A stretch of DNA of 64,000 nt from JBHYGK01 sp051859045 (GTDB taxonomy: Bacteria; Pseudomonadota; Gammaproteobacteria; Xanthomonadales; Xanthomonadaceae), in contig JBHYGK010000003.1 in NCBI GenBank assembly GCA_051859045.1, positions 1 to 64,000 on the forward strand, read 5' to 3'. Every line of letters starts with the position of its first letter. Within the stretch, counting starts at the first letter, position 1. The position numbers and the translations under genes are program-made. A model generated the notes under the pieces. That model did not search any database. It was not told the DNA's origin and saw nothing but the letters and a program-made list of their open reading frames with translations. Shown here piece by piece: positions 8,956-18,368 of the stretch.

Positions 8956-11900
8956 GTGAACGCCCCGGCCGCCGCCCCCGGCGCCACGCGCCGGCGCCTG
9001 CGCCACCTGCGGCGCGCGCTCGCGTACTCGCTGCTGGCGGTGCTGGTGCTGGCGGCCGTGGCCGTGGGCATCGCCGAGCGGCTGCTGCCGCTGGTGGAGC
9101 GGCATCCGTCAGAGCTCGCGGCGTGGCTGTCGGAGCGCACCGGGCAGGACGTGGCCTTCGACCGCGCCAGCGCGCGCTGGACCCGGCGCGGGCCGCTGAT
9201 CCGGCTCGAGGGCCTGCGGGTGGGCGAGGGCGCGCAGGCGCTGGCGATCCCGCAGGCCGAACTGCTGGTGGCCGTGTACGCCGGCCTGCTGCCGGGCCAG
9301 CCGCTGACCGAGCTGCGCCTGAGCGGCGTCGACCTGGTGCTCGAGCGCGCCGAGGACGGCCGCTGGGGCCTCAGCGACGTCGCCATCGCGCCCACGGCCG
9401 GCGGCGACCCGCTGGCGCTGCTGGAGGGCTTCGGCGAGATCCAGGTGCTGCGCACGGCGCTGTCGCTGCGCGCGCCGGCGCTGGGCCTGGACGCGCGCCT
9501 GCCGCGCATCGACCTGCGCCTGCGGGTCAGCGGCCGGCGCGTGCGCGCGGGCGTGCTGGCCTGGGCCGACGAGGCCCAGGACCCGCTGGCGGCGGTGTTC
9601 GACCTCGACCGCGACGAGGGCGACGGCCGCCTGTGGGTGGGCGCGGAGCGGATCGCGCTGGCGCCGTGGTCGGACCTGCTGGCCTGGCGCGGCGTCGCGT
9701 TGGCCGAGGGCCGCGGCGCGCTCGGGCTGTGGGCGGACATCGAGGACGGCCGCGTCGAGGGGCTGCGCGTCGAGGCGGCGCTCGAGGCCGTGGGCCTGCG
9801 CGGCAGCACGCCGCTGGCCGTGCCGGGCCCTACGCCGGAGGCGCCGATGGCGCAGGTGGAGCCGCGGCTGGCGCTGGAGCGCCTCGAGGCCTCGCTGCGC
9901 TGGCAGGGCTCGCTGGCCGGCTGGCGCCTGGACGCCGCGCGGCTGCGGGTGCAGGCGCTGGGCGAGGAGCAGGTGCTCGACGGCCTGGCGATCGGCGGCG
10001 GGGAGCGGATCGCGCTGCGCGCCGCGCGCGTGGACGCCCGCCCCGCGCTGGCGCTGCTGGCGCTCTCGGGCGACCTGCCCGAGGGCCTGCGGCGCTGGCT
10101 CTACCTCGGCGCGCCGCGGGCCACGCTGGAGGAGCTGGCGATCGCCAGCGACGCCGACGGCGACTGGCAGGGCGGGGCGCGCATCAGCGGCCTGGGCTGG
10201 GAGCCGGTCGGCACCACGCCGGCGGTCGAGGGCCTGGCGGGCACGCTGGCGCTGGGCCCCGGCCTGCTGGAGCTGGACTTCGACGACGCCCCGATGCGCG
10301 CGCTGTGGCCGAGCGGCTTCGGCGAGCCGGTGGCGATGCAGGTCGACGGCCGCGTGCTGGGCTGGCGCGAGGAGGCCGGCTGGGCGTTCGGCACCGACGG
10401 GCTGCGCCTGCACGGCGAGGACTTCGGCGCCAGCGCGCGCGGCACGCTGCGCTTCCAGGGCGACGGCTCGCGGCCGTGGCTGGAGCTGGCCTTCGAGGCC
10501 GAGCCGGGCCCGCTGGTCGCGGCCAAGCATTTCTGGATCCGCCACGCGATGTCGCCGGTGCTGGTGGACTGGCTCGACACCGCGCTGGTCGACGGCACCC
10601 TGGCCGGCGGCCGCGCGGCGCTGGCGGGCGACCTCGACGACTGGCCGTTCCGCGACGGCCAGGGGCGTTTCGACGCGGTCGCCGAGCTCGAGGGCATGCG
10701 CCTGGCCTGGCGGCCGGACTGGCCGGTGGCCGAGCGCCTCGACGGCACCGCCACGTTCTCCGGCACCGGGCTGCGCTTCGAGGGCCGCGGCGAGACCCGC
10801 GGCCTGCGCCTGCGCCGGATCCTCGGCACCATCGCCGACTTCCGCGCGCCGGTGCTGGCGCTCGAGGTCGAGGGCGGCAGCCGCGGCGACGCGATCCTGG
10901 CCTACCTGCGCGACACCCCGCTGCGCGCGCGCTGGGGCGCCACGCTCGATGCGCTGAGCGTCGGCGGCCCGGTCAGCGTCGACCTCGAGCTGGCCCAGCC
11001 GCTCAAGCGCGAGCTCGGCACCACCCGGATGGCGGGCAGCGCGCGGATCGGCGAGGGCCCGGCCCGCGAGACCCGCTTCAACCTGGCCTTCGACGCGCTC
11101 GAGGGCCGGATGGACTTCAGCGACGAGGGCCTGCGCGCCGAGGCGCTGCAGGTGCGCGTGGAGGGCGAGCCCGCCGAGCTGTCGCTGGCCTTCGGCCCGG
11201 GCTTCGTGGCCGCCCCGGCGCACGCGCTGGAGGCCGAGCTGCGCGGGCGCCTGCAGGCCTCGACCCTGCTCGGCTGGAACGAGTCGCTGGCCTGGCTGCG
11301 CCCGCTGATCACCGGCGACGCCGACTGGACGGTGCGCGTCGACCTCGACCGCAGCGAGCCCGGCGCGCCTCCCGGCGAGGCCCGGCTGGAGGTGCGCTCC
11401 GAGCTCACCGGCGCCGAGCTGCGCCTGCCCGCGCCGCTGCGCAAGGGCCCGGACGCGCCGCTGCCGCTGCTCGTGCGCACCCGGCTGCCGGCCAGCGCCG
11501 GCGACGTCGAGGTCCGCCTCGGCCAGCTGATGCGCCTGCGCGGCGGCTACGGCCAGGACGGCGCCTTCGGCGGCGTGGTGATGTTCGGCGAGCGCGAGTG
11601 GCCGGCGCGCCCGGACGCCGGCGTGGTGGTGCTGGGCCAGGTGCCGGTGCTCGACGCCGGCGGCTGGATCGGCTTCGCCGCCGCCGGGCCCGGCGGCCGC
11701 GGCCTGATCGGCATCGACCTGCTCGCCGGCGAGCTCGACGTGCTCGACCGCGGCTTCCCCGAGACCCGCCTGCGCCTGGAGCGCGGGCCGGAGCTCAGCC
11801 GCATCCGCCTCGACGGCCCGCTGATCGAGGGCGAGGTGGAGGCCCCGCACGACCTGGCGCTGGGCGTGCGCGGCCGCTTCTCGCGCCTGTATTGGCCCGC

Positions 11901-12924
11901 GCCGCGGCCCAGCCTGGCCGGCGCCGGCGCCGGCGGCGGCGGCCCCGAGGTCGACGCCGCGGCGGGCGACGAGGATCCCGCGCGGATCCCGCCGATCCGC
12001 CTGTCGGTGGCCGACCTGCGCTACGGCGAGGCCCGCCTGGGCGAGGCCGAGCTCGAGACCTGGCCCACGCCCGAGGGCCTGCACGTGGAGCGCCTGAGCA
12101 CCCGCGCCGACGCGCTGCAGCTCGACGCCAGCGGCGACTGGACCCGGCTGGACGGGCGCTCGCGCTCGCGCTTCGCGCTGCGCTTCGAGGCCGGCAGCCT
12201 GGGCGCGATGCTCGACGCGCTGGGCTTCGCGGGCATGGTCGAGGGCGGCGAGACCACCGCCGAGCTGGTGGGCAGCTGGCCCGGCTCGCCGGGCGCGTTC
12301 CGCCTCGACGCGCTGGACGGCCGGCTGTCGATCGACGTCGGCGAGGGCCGCCTGCTCGAGGTCGAGCCCGGCGCCGGCCGCGTGCTGGGCCTGCTGTCGA
12401 TCGCCGAGATCCCGCGCCGCCTGACCCTGAACTTCAGCGATTTCTTCGCGCGCGGCTTCGGCTTCAACACCCTCGGCGGCAGCTTCCGCTTCGCCGGGGG
12501 CGTCGCCAGCACCGACGACCTGGTCATCAACGGCCCGGCCGCCGAGATCCGCATCCGCGGCGACGCCGACCTGCGCGCGCAGCGCTACGACCAGACCATC
12601 GAGGTGCTGCCCAAGGCCGGCAGCGTGCTGCCCGCGCTGGGCGCGATCGCCGGCGGCCCCGCGGGCGCCGCCGTGGGCGCGGTGGCGCAGGCGGTGCTCA
12701 ACGCCCCGATCAAGCAGGCCGCGCGCACCGTCTACCGGGTGCGCGGGCCCTGGGCCGAACCCGAGGTCGAGGTGATCGAGCGCGACCGGGTCGACGACGA
12801 GGCCCCGCGCGCGCCGCCCCGCGCGCCCTCCGACGCGATGCCCACGCCCGCCGGCGCGGAGGCCGGCGACGCCCCCGCGCCGGCGCCCGAGCCCGATGGC
12901 CGGCGCGCGCGCCGCGGCCGCTGA
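8956..12924 (+). CDS. yhdP: YhdP, AsmA-like phospholipid transport protein
   Basis: Large inner-membrane-anchored bridge protein of the AsmA/TamB group that moves phospholipid to the outer membrane. The 1322 residues are close to the family norm. One membrane helix lies at residues 19-41, followed by a long periplasmic beta-rich region (DUF3971 type) opening with ERLLPLVERHPSELAAWLSERTGQDVAFD. The AsmA-like C-terminus has FNTLGGSFRFAGGVASTDDLVINGPAAEIRIRG and ends in a disordered Pro/Ala tail. The start is GTG. It lies between rng and tldD as in E. coli. Confidence 0.93.
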   Translation: MNAPAAAPGATRRRLRHLRRALAYSLLAVLVLAAVAVGIAERLLPLVERHPSELAAWLSERTGQDVAFDRASARWTRRGPLIRLEGLRVGEGAQALAIPQAELLVAVYAGLLPGQPLTELRLSGVDLVLERAEDGRWGLSDVAIAPTAGGDPLALLEGFGEIQVLRTALSLRAPALGLDARLPRIDLRLRVSGRRVRAGVLAWADEAQDPLAAVFDLDRDEGDGRLWVGAERIALAPWSDLLAWRGVALAEGRGALGLWADIEDGRVEGLRVEAALEAVGLRGSTPLAVPGPTPEAPMAQVEPRLALERLEASLRWQGSLAGWRLDAARLRVQALGEEQVLDGLAIGGGERIALRAARVDARPALALLALSGDLPEGLRRWLYLGAPRATLEELAIASDADGDWQGGARISGLGWEPVGTTPAVEGLAGTLALGPGLLELDFDDAPMRALWPSGFGEPVAMQVDGRVLGWREEAGWAFGTDGLRLHGEDFGASARGTLRFQGDGSRPWLELAFEAEPGPLVAAKHFWIRHAMSPVLVDWLDTALVDGTLAGGRAALAGDLDDWPFRDGQGRFDAVAELEGMRLAWRPDWPVAERLDGTATFSGTGLRFEGRGETRGLRLRRILGTIADFRAPVLALEVEGGSRGDAILAYLRDTPLRARWGATLDALSVGGPVSVDLELAQPLKRELGTTRMAGSARIGEGPARETRFNLAFDALEGRMDFSDEGLRAEALQVRVEGEPAELSLAFGPGFVAAPAHALEAELRGRLQASTLLGWNESLAWLRPLITGDADWTVRVDLDRSEPGAPPGEARLEVRSELTGAELRLPAPLRKGPDAPLPLLVRTRLPASAGDVEVRLGQLMRLRGGYGQDGAFGGVVMFGEREWPARPDAGVVVLGQVPVLDAGGWIGFAAAGPGGRGLIGIDLLAGELDVLDRGFPETRLRLERGPELSRIRLDGPLIEGEVEAPHDLALGVRGRFSRLYWPAPRPSLAGAGAGGGGPEVDAAAGDEDPARIPPIRLSVADLRYGEARLGEAELETWPTPEGLHVERLSTRADALQLDASGDWTRLDGRSRSRFALRFEAGSLGAMLDALGFAGMVEGGETTAELVGSWPGSPGAFRLDALDGRLSIDVGEGRLLEVEPGAGRVLGLLSIAEIPRRLTLNFSDFFARGFGFNTLGGSFRFAGGVASTDDLVINGPAAEIRIRGDADLRAQRYDQTIEVLPKAGSVLPALGAIAGGPAGAAVGAVAQAVLNAPIKQAARTVYRVRGPWAEPEVEVIERDRVDDEAPRAPPRAPSDAMPTPAGAEAGDAPAPAPEPDGRRARRGR

Positions 12925-13012
12925 GCCCGGCGCGCCCTCCCTCCGCGGGCTGTGGTTTCGCCCTCCGCGCCCCCATCTGGCACCCTGTCCCCCCGCTTCC
13001 CGGCCCCGCCCC

Positions 13013-14455
13013 ATGACCGACACCCTCGTCCTCGCCGAGCAGCGCCTGCTCGGCCAGTCCGGCCTCGCCATCTCCGACCTCGAGCGCGCGCTCGGCCGCC
13101 TGCTCGGCCCCGGCATCGACTTCGGCGACCTCTATTTCCAGCACAGCCGCCGCGAGAGCTGGTCGCTCGAGGACGGCCGGGTCAAGGACGGCGCCCACGC
13201 GATCGAGCAGGGCGTCGGCGTGCGCGCGATCAGCGGCGAGAAGACCGGCTTCGCCTACTCCGACGAGATCGCCCCCGAGGCGCTGGACGACGCGATCGCC
13301 GCGGCGCGCGCGATCTCCTCCACCGGCGGCCGCCACGCGGTGCGCCCGCTCGCCCGCCAGGGCGCGCACGGGCTGTACCTGCCGCGCGATCCGATGGACG
13401 GCCTCGGCAGCGAGGCCAAGGTGGCCGCGCTGCGCGAGCTCGACGCCTACGCCCGCGCGCTCGACCCGCGCGTGAAGCAGGTGATGGTCAGCCTGGTGGG
13501 CGTGCTCGACACGGTGCTGGTGGTGCGCTCGGACGGCGTGCTCGGCGCCGACGTGCGCCCGCTGGTGCGCATGAGCGTCCAGCTGATCGTCGAGCAGGGC
13601 GGCCGCCGCGAGCAGGGCCACGCCGGCGGCGGCGGGCGCTACTCGCAGGCCGAGCTGCTCGACGGCGGCAAGCCCCAGGCCTGGGCGCGCGAGGCGCTGC
13701 GCCAGGCGCTGGTGAACCTCGAGGCCGGCGACGCCCCGGCCGGCACCATGCCCGTGGTGCTCGGCCCGGGCTGGCCGGGCGTGCTGCTGCACGAGGCCGT
13801 GGGCCATGGCCTGGAGGGCGACTTCAACCGCAAGGGCAGCTCCACCTACGCCGGCCGGATCGGCGAGCGGGTGGCGTCGCCGGGGGTGACGATCGTCGAC
13901 GACGGCACCCTCGCCGGCCGCCGCGGCTCGCTCAACATGGACGACGAGGGCATGGCCACGCAGTGCAACGTGCTGATCGAGGACGGCATCCTGCGCGGCT
14001 ACATGCAGGACAGCCTCAACGCCCGCCTGATGGGCGTGGCGCCCACCGGCAACGGACGCCGCGAGAGCTTCGCGCACCTGCCGATGCCGCGCATGACCAA
14101 CACCTACATGCTGCCCGGCCAGCACGCGCGAGAGGAGATCATCGCCTCGGTGAAGAAGGGCCTGTACGCGGTGAACTTCGGCGGCGGCCAGGTCGACATC
14201 ACCAGCGGCAAGTTCGTGTTCTCGGCCTCCGAGGCCTACCTGATCGAGGACGGCAAGGTCACCCGCCCGGTCCGCGGCGCCACCCTGGTGGGCAACGGCC
14301 CCGAGGCGATGACGCGCGTGAGCATGGTCGGCGACGACCTGGCGCTCGACGAGGGCGTGGGCGTGTGCGGCAAGGACGGGCAGAGCGTGCCGGTCGGCGT
14401 CGGCCAGCCCACGCTGCGCGTGGACGCGCTGACCGTGGGCGGGACCGCGGCGTGA
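13013..14455 (+). CDS. tldD: Metalloprotease TldD
   Basis: Zinc protease subunit that works with PmbA (TldE) to degrade unfolded short peptides and, in some hosts, to process microcins. The 480-residue length matches E. coli TldD (481). The catalytic motif HEAVGH is at residues 260-265. The N-terminus TDTLVLAEQRLLGQSGLAISDLERAL supports the ATG at 13013. It lies 88 bases after yhdP, and its partner pmbA is 0.7 kb downstream beyond the reversed darP. Confidence 0.97.
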   Translation: MTDTLVLAEQRLLGQSGLAISDLERALGRLLGPGIDFGDLYFQHSRRESWSLEDGRVKDGAHAIEQGVGVRAISGEKTGFAYSDEIAPEALDDAIAAARAISSTGGRHAVRPLARQGAHGLYLPRDPMDGLGSEAKVAALRELDAYARALDPRVKQVMVSLVGVLDTVLVVRSDGVLGADVRPLVRMSVQLIVEQGGRREQGHAGGGGRYSQAELLDGGKPQAWAREALRQALVNLEAGDAPAGTMPVVLGPGWPGVLLHEAVGHGLEGDFNRKGSSTYAGRIGERVASPGVTIVDDGTLAGRRGSLNMDDEGMATQCNVLIEDGILRGYMQDSLNARLMGVAPTGNGRRESFAHLPMPRMTNTYMLPGQHAREEIIASVKKGLYAVNFGGGQVDITSGKFVFSASEAYLIEDGKVTRPVRGATLVGNGPEAMTRVSMVGDDLALDEGVGVCGKDGQSVPVGVGQPTLRVDALTVGGTAA

Positions 14456-14486
14456 GCCGCGGCGGGCGCGCCGGTGGGGCCGGGGC

Positions 14487-15059
14487 TCAGCCCTCGGCGT
14501 CGTCCTCGTGGGCGCCGGCCGCGGCGTCCTGCTCGGGCGTGAGCAGGTGCCCGCGCAGCGCGCGGAACAGCTCGCGGTACGCGCGCGGCGGCTTGTTGCG
14601 CGCGCGCTCGTCGTGGGCGTTGCGGGCCAGCTGGCGCAGGTGCTGGCGGTCCGCCGCCAGCGCCGGGTGCTCCTGGATCAGCGCCGCCAGCGCGGGGTCG
14701 CCGCCGGCCACCAGCTTCTCGCGCCAGGCCTCGACCTGGTGCAGCAGGCCGGCCTCGCGGCGGGCCTCGGCCTTGTCGTGGCCCAGCACCTTGCGGATCG
14801 CGGCCAGGACCTCGTCGTCCTCGCGCCTGAGCTTCTTGGCGAGCGTCTGCACCGCGCGCTTGCGCGCGATGTGCGAGGTGATGCGGCGGGTCTCGTCGAT
14901 CGCCTCGCGCAGGGCCTCGTCCATCGGGACGCGGTCGAGCTGGGCGGCGCTCAGGCCCGCCAGCTCCTCGGCCAGCGCCAGCACGGCCAGCGCCTCGCGG
15001 CGCTCCATGCTGCGGCTGGGGCTGAGGTATTCGCCGGTTTCTTCGTCGACGCCGCGCAT
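14487..15059 (-). CDS. darP: Ribosome-associated protein DarP (YjgA, DUF615)
   Basis: Helical 50S-associated factor that helps late large-subunit assembly. The 190 residues open MRGVDEETGEYLSPSRSMERREAL, matching the family start, followed by IARKRAVQTLAKKLRR and the C-terminal RARNKPPRAYRELFRALR. AAGGA stands about 10 bases before the ATG. The tail is Asp/Glu-rich. It is divergent from pmbA, as in E. coli, and lies between the two halves of the TldD/PmbA system. Confidence 0.95.
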   Translation of the reverse strand: MRGVDEETGEYLSPSRSMERREALAVLALAEELAGLSAAQLDRVPMDEALREAIDETRRITSHIARKRAVQTLAKKLRREDDEVLAAIRKVLGHDKAEARREAGLLHQVEAWREKLVAGGDPALAALIQEHPALAADRQHLRQLARNAHDERARNKPPRAYRELFRALRGHLLTPEQDAAAGAHEDDAEG

Positions 15060-15140
15060 CGCGGATGTCCTTGTTTCGATCGTGGATACGGCGCTGCCGG
15101 CGGCCCTGGGGCCCCGGATGGCCATGAAGGATAGAGAGTG

Positions 15141-16520
15141 ATGCCCGACACCGCAAAGAAACCGGCCCCCGCCGCCGACCGCCACGCCTCCCCGGAGCGC
15201 CGCCTGGAGGCTCTGGCCGCGCTCGCCGAGCGCGCCATCGCCAGCGCCCGCCGCCACGGCGCCGACGCCGCGGAGCTCACCGTCAACGAGGACCGCGGCC
15301 TGGCCGTGAACGTCCGCAACGGCGAGGTCGAGACCGTCGAGCACACCCGCGACCGCGGGCTGGCGATCACCGTCTACGTCGGCCAGCGCCGCGGCTCGGC
15401 GTCCACCGCCGACCTGCTGCCGGCCAGCCTCGAGGCGACCATCGCCCAGGCCGTGGCGATCGCGCGCTTCACCGAGGACGACCCGGCCGCCGGCCTGGCC
15501 GACCCCGACCTGATGGCGCGCGAGCTGCGCGACTTCGACGGCTGGCACCCCTGGGACATCGACGCCGAGCGCGCGATCGCGCTGGGCGTGGCCTGCGAGG
15601 CCGCCGGCCGCGGCGCCGACGCGCGGATCACCAACTCCGAGGGCGCGGCGGTGAACACCGGCGAGAGCCTCAGCGTGTACGCCAACTCGCACGGCTTCAT
15701 CGGCCCCGAGCGCGGCACCCACCACGCGATCAGCGCGTCGTTCATCGCCGGCAGCGGCGAGGCGATGCAGCGCGAGGACTGGTACACCAGCGGCCTCTCG
15801 CCCGCCGACCTCGAGGCCCCCGAGGCCGTCGGCCGCCGCGCCGCCGAGCGCGCGGTGGCCCGGCTGGCGCCGCGGCCGGTGAAGACCGGCACCTATCCCG
15901 TGCTGTTCTCGGCCGAGATGGCGCGCAGCCTGGTCGGCCACCTGCTGGGCGCGGTGTCGGGCGGCGCGCAGTACCGGCGCTCGAGCTTCCTGCTCGGCGC
16001 GGCCGGCGAGCGCCTGTTCCCGGACTGGATGCAGATCGGCGAGCGCCCGCACCTGCCGCGCGGCCTGCGCTCGAGCAGCTTCGACGGCGACGGCGTGGCC
16101 ACGCGCGAGTCGGCGCTGGTGCGCGACGGCGTGCTCGAGCGCTACCTGCTCTCGGCCTACTCCGCGCGGCGCCTGGGCCTGCAGACCACCGGCAACGCCG
16201 GCGGCACCCACAACCTCGAGGTCGCCCGCGGCCCGCACACGCTCGCCGAGCTCGCGCGCGGCATGGGCACCGGCCTGCTGGTGACCGAGCTGATGGGGCA
16301 GGGCGTGAACGCGGTCACCGGCGACTACTCGCGCGGCGCCGCGGGCTTCTGGGTCGAGGGCGGCGAGATCGCCTGGCCGGTGCAGGAGGCCACCATCGCC
16401 GGCCACCTGCGGCAGATGTTCCTGGCCATCGAGGCGATCGGCAGCGAGGTCGACCCGCGCTCCTCCACCCGCATCGGCCCGGTGCTGGTGGGCGCGATGA
16501 CGGTGGCCGGCGCGGGCTGA
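15141..16520 (+). CDS. pmbA: Metalloprotease PmbA (TldE)
   Basis: Partner subunit of TldD. The 459 residues show the family layout: an N-terminal region with GADAAELTVNEDRGLAVNVRNGEVETVEHTRDRG, a middle with GLSPADLEAPEAVGRRAAERAVARL, and a C-terminal QGVNAVTGDYSRGAAGFWVEGGEIAWPVQEATIAG. It lacks a zinc-binding HExxH, as expected for the TldE subunit. I chose the ATG at 15141 over a GTG one codon upstream. GATAGA six bases before the ATG could be a weak -10. Confidence 0.96.
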   Translation: MPDTAKKPAPAADRHASPERRLEALAALAERAIASARRHGADAAELTVNEDRGLAVNVRNGEVETVEHTRDRGLAITVYVGQRRGSASTADLLPASLEATIAQAVAIARFTEDDPAAGLADPDLMARELRDFDGWHPWDIDAERAIALGVACEAAGRGADARITNSEGAAVNTGESLSVYANSHGFIGPERGTHHAISASFIAGSGEAMQREDWYTSGLSPADLEAPEAVGRRAAERAVARLAPRPVKTGTYPVLFSAEMARSLVGHLLGAVSGGAQYRRSSFLLGAAGERLFPDWMQIGERPHLPRGLRSSSFDGDGVATRESALVRDGVLERYLLSAYSARRLGLQTTGNAGGTHNLEVARGPHTLAELARGMGTGLLVTELMGQGVNAVTGDYSRGAAGFWVEGGEIAWPVQEATIAGHLRQMFLAIEAIGSEVDPRSSTRIGPVLVGAMTVAGAG

Positions 16521-16560
16521 GCGCCCGCCGTCGCGGCGCACCGTGCGGCCCCGTATCGGA

Positions 16561-16589
16561 TTGACATCGCCATCACGGAACCGGACAGT
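16561..16589 (+). promoter_or_regulatory. Promoter of the DUF4870 gene
   Basis: A perfect -35 hexamer TTGACA (16561-16566) is followed after 17 bases by GACAGT (16584-16589), a 3/6 match to the -10 consensus. The predicted transcript has a leader of about 65 nt before the ATG at 16661. A TTGACA is rare in DNA of this composition. Confidence 0.55.
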
Positions 16590-16660
16590 GGCGCGCACCT
16601 GAAACCCATCGCCCGCCGGCCCCCCCGGCCGGGCCATTCCACGAACCAGGACGACCCTCC

Positions 16661-17008
16661 ATGAGCGACATCCAGCACGACGCCCCCGTCGAAGACCGCA
16701 GCCTCGGCATGATCATCCACCTGTCGGGCATCCTGCTCGGCTTCATCCTGCCCCTGATCATGTGGATCGTGAACAAGGACAAGGCGGAGAAGGCCTGGCT
16801 GACCGAGGAGTCCAAGGAAGCCCTGAACTTCCAGATCACCATGCTGTTCGGCTGGATCATCGCGTCGGTCACCAGCGTGATCCTGATCGGCCTGCTGCTG
16901 TACCCGGTGCTGCTGATCGGCAACATCGTCCTGTGCATCATGGCCGGCATCAAGGCCAACAACGGCGAGTCCTACCGCTACCCGGTGGCGATCCGCCTGA
17001 TCAAGTAA
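16661..17008 (+). CDS. Small DUF4870 (Tic20-like) membrane protein
   Basis: 115 residues with three predicted membrane helices: about 16-37 (MIIHLSGILLGFILPLIMWIV), 54-75 and 78-95. The signature is a His-containing first helix, then NKDKAEKAWLTEESKEALNFQI and a C-terminal KANNGESYRYPVAIRLIK, which is the DUF4870 pattern. Its function is unknown. AGGA stands about 11 bases upstream of the ATG. It has its own promoter and a strong hairpin after it, so it is probably monocistronic. Confidence 0.9.
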   Translation: MSDIQHDAPVEDRSLGMIIHLSGILLGFILPLIMWIVNKDKAEKAWLTEESKEALNFQITMLFGWIIASVTSVILIGLLLYPVLLIGNIVLCIMAGIKANNGESYRYPVAIRLIK

Positions 17009-17044
17009 GTCCGTCGCGCGCGGGCCTCCCGCGCCACGCGGCAC

Positions 17045-17075
17045 CGACGACGCCGGCCTCGCGCCGGCGTCGTCG
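17045..17075. terminator. Hairpin between convergent genes
   Basis: Perfect 12-bp stem CGACGACGCCGG / CCGGCGTCGTCG around a 7-base loop. No T-run follows on either strand. It lies between the DUF4870 gene (+) and ispA (-) and probably ends or protects both transcripts. Confidence 0.65.
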
Positions 17076-17097
17076 CGTCCGGGCCCCGGCGGCGGGC

Positions 17098-18036
17098 TCA
17101 GTGCCGGCGCTGGACCGCGAGCTCGGCCAGCGCGCGCAGCGCGTCGGCGCGCGCGTCGAGCGGCGCCAGCGCGGCGTCCATCCGCGCCGCCAGCGAGGCC
17201 AGCAGGGCCTTCGAGGCGTCCATCCCCAGCAGCGCGGGATAGGTGGACTTGGCCTGGGCCTCGTCCTTGCCGGCGGTCTTGCCGAGCTCGGCGCTGCTGC
17301 CCTCGACGTCGAGGATGTCGTCGCGCACCTGGAAGGCCAGGCCGAGCGCGCCGGCGTAGTCGGCCAGCGCGTCGCGCGTGGCCGCGTCGGCGCCGCCGAC
17401 CTCCGCGCCCATCATCACCGCCGCCTCGATCAGCGCGCCGGTCTTCAGCGCGTGCAGGCGCTCGAGCTGGGGCAGGGCGAGGCTGACGTGGGCGCCGGTG
17501 GCGGCGAGGTCGATCGCCTGGCCGCCGCACATGCCGGCCACGCCGGCCGCGCGGGCCAGGCGCGCGAGCAGCGCCACGCGGACCTCGGCCGGCAGCGCGT
17601 CGGCCGACGCCACGGCCTCGAAGGCCAGCGCCTGCAGCGCGTCGCCGGCGAGGATCGCGGTGGCCTCGTCGAAGGCCACGTGCACGGTGGGCTGGCCGCG
17701 GCGCAGGGCGTCGTCGTCCATCGCGGGCAGGTCGTCGTGGACCAGGGAATAGGCGTGCACCAGCTCGAGCGCGGCGGCCGGCAGCTCGAGCGCGGCGTGC
17801 GCGGCGCCGCAGGCGTGGCCGGCGGCGTGCACCAGCAGCGGGCGCAGGCGCTTGCCGCCGCCGAGCACGGCGTGGCGCATCGCGGCCACGAGGTGGGCGG
17901 GGCGCGGGTCGGCGTCGTCGCGGGGCGGGGCGAGCAGGGCCTCGAGGCGGCGCTCGCAGCGCGCGGCCCAGTCGGCCAGCAGCGCGGCGGCCGGCGTCGG
18001 CTGGGTCGGCGTCGGGGCGGTCGGAGCGGGCGACAT
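17098..18036 (-). CDS. ispA: Farnesyl diphosphate synthase
   Basis: Condenses IPP with DMAPP and geranyl diphosphate to farnesyl diphosphate, the precursor of undecaprenyl phosphate and quinone tails. The 312 residues carry both aspartate-rich motifs: DDLPAMDDD (residues 101-109, the type with four residues between Asp pairs typical of bacterial enzymes) and DDILD (239-243), plus GGGKRLRP. Fourteen bases separate it from xseB upstream, the usual pairing; the dxs gene that often follows is absent. Confidence 0.96.
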   Translation of the reverse strand: MSPAPTAPTPTQPTPAAALLADWAARCERRLEALLAPPRDDADPRPAHLVAAMRHAVLGGGKRLRPLLVHAAGHACGAAHAALELPAAALELVHAYSLVHDDLPAMDDDALRRGQPTVHVAFDEATAILAGDALQALAFEAVASADALPAEVRVALLARLARAAGVAGMCGGQAIDLAATGAHVSLALPQLERLHALKTGALIEAAVMMGAEVGGADAATRDALADYAGALGLAFQVRDDILDVEGSSAELGKTAGKDEAQAKSTYPALLGMDASKALLASLAARMDAALAPLDARADALRALAELAVQRRH

Positions 18037-18050
18037 CGCGGGCCGCGCGC

Positions 18051-18320
18051 TCAGGGCGCGTCGGGCGCGGCGTCGAGGCCGGGGAAGGGCGTGGCCGAGG
18101 CCGGGTCGGCGGGGTCGCCGAGCAGCTTCACGCGCAGCTCGGCCTGCTCGAGCGCGAGCTGGCACTGCCGGAACAGGCCGACGCCGCGCTCGTAGGCGGC
18201 GAGCGAGTCGTCGAGGCTGAGTTCGCCCTTCTCCATGCGCTGCACGAGCTGCTCGAGCTGGTCGAGCGACTGCTCGAACGCGGCGGTGGCGGGGGCGGTC
18301 GGTTCGGAGGCGCGGGGCAT
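18051..18320 (-). CDS. xseB: Exodeoxyribonuclease VII small subunit
   Basis: Small subunit of the single-strand exonuclease that trims DNA in mismatch repair and recombination. The 89 residues contain FEQSLDQLEQLVQRMEKGELSLDDSLAAYERGVGL, the family signature, followed by a coiled segment and a disordered Pro/Ala tail. The ATG at 18320 gives MPRASEP; a start 12 codons upstream would add nothing conserved. The large subunit gene xseA is not in the window. Confidence 0.95.
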   Translation of the reverse strand: MPRASEPTAPATAAFEQSLDQLEQLVQRMEKGELSLDDSLAAYERGVGLFRQCQLALEQAELRVKLLGDPADPASATPFPGLDAAPDAP

Positions 18321-18368
18321 GCCGCCAGTGTGCCCAAGCCCGCGTCGCGGCGGCAAGTCCGGCGGGCC

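Noticed and set aside
12925..13012. Possible separate promoter for tldD
   Set aside because: The 88-base gap has no recognisable -10 or -35 pair; tldD may be read from upstream.
9109..13116. A 1335-codon open frame on the minus strand across yhdP
   Set aside because: It is antisense to yhdP, low-complexity (Ala/Gly/Arg/Gln), and has no domain. Very high GC content keeps alternative frames open.
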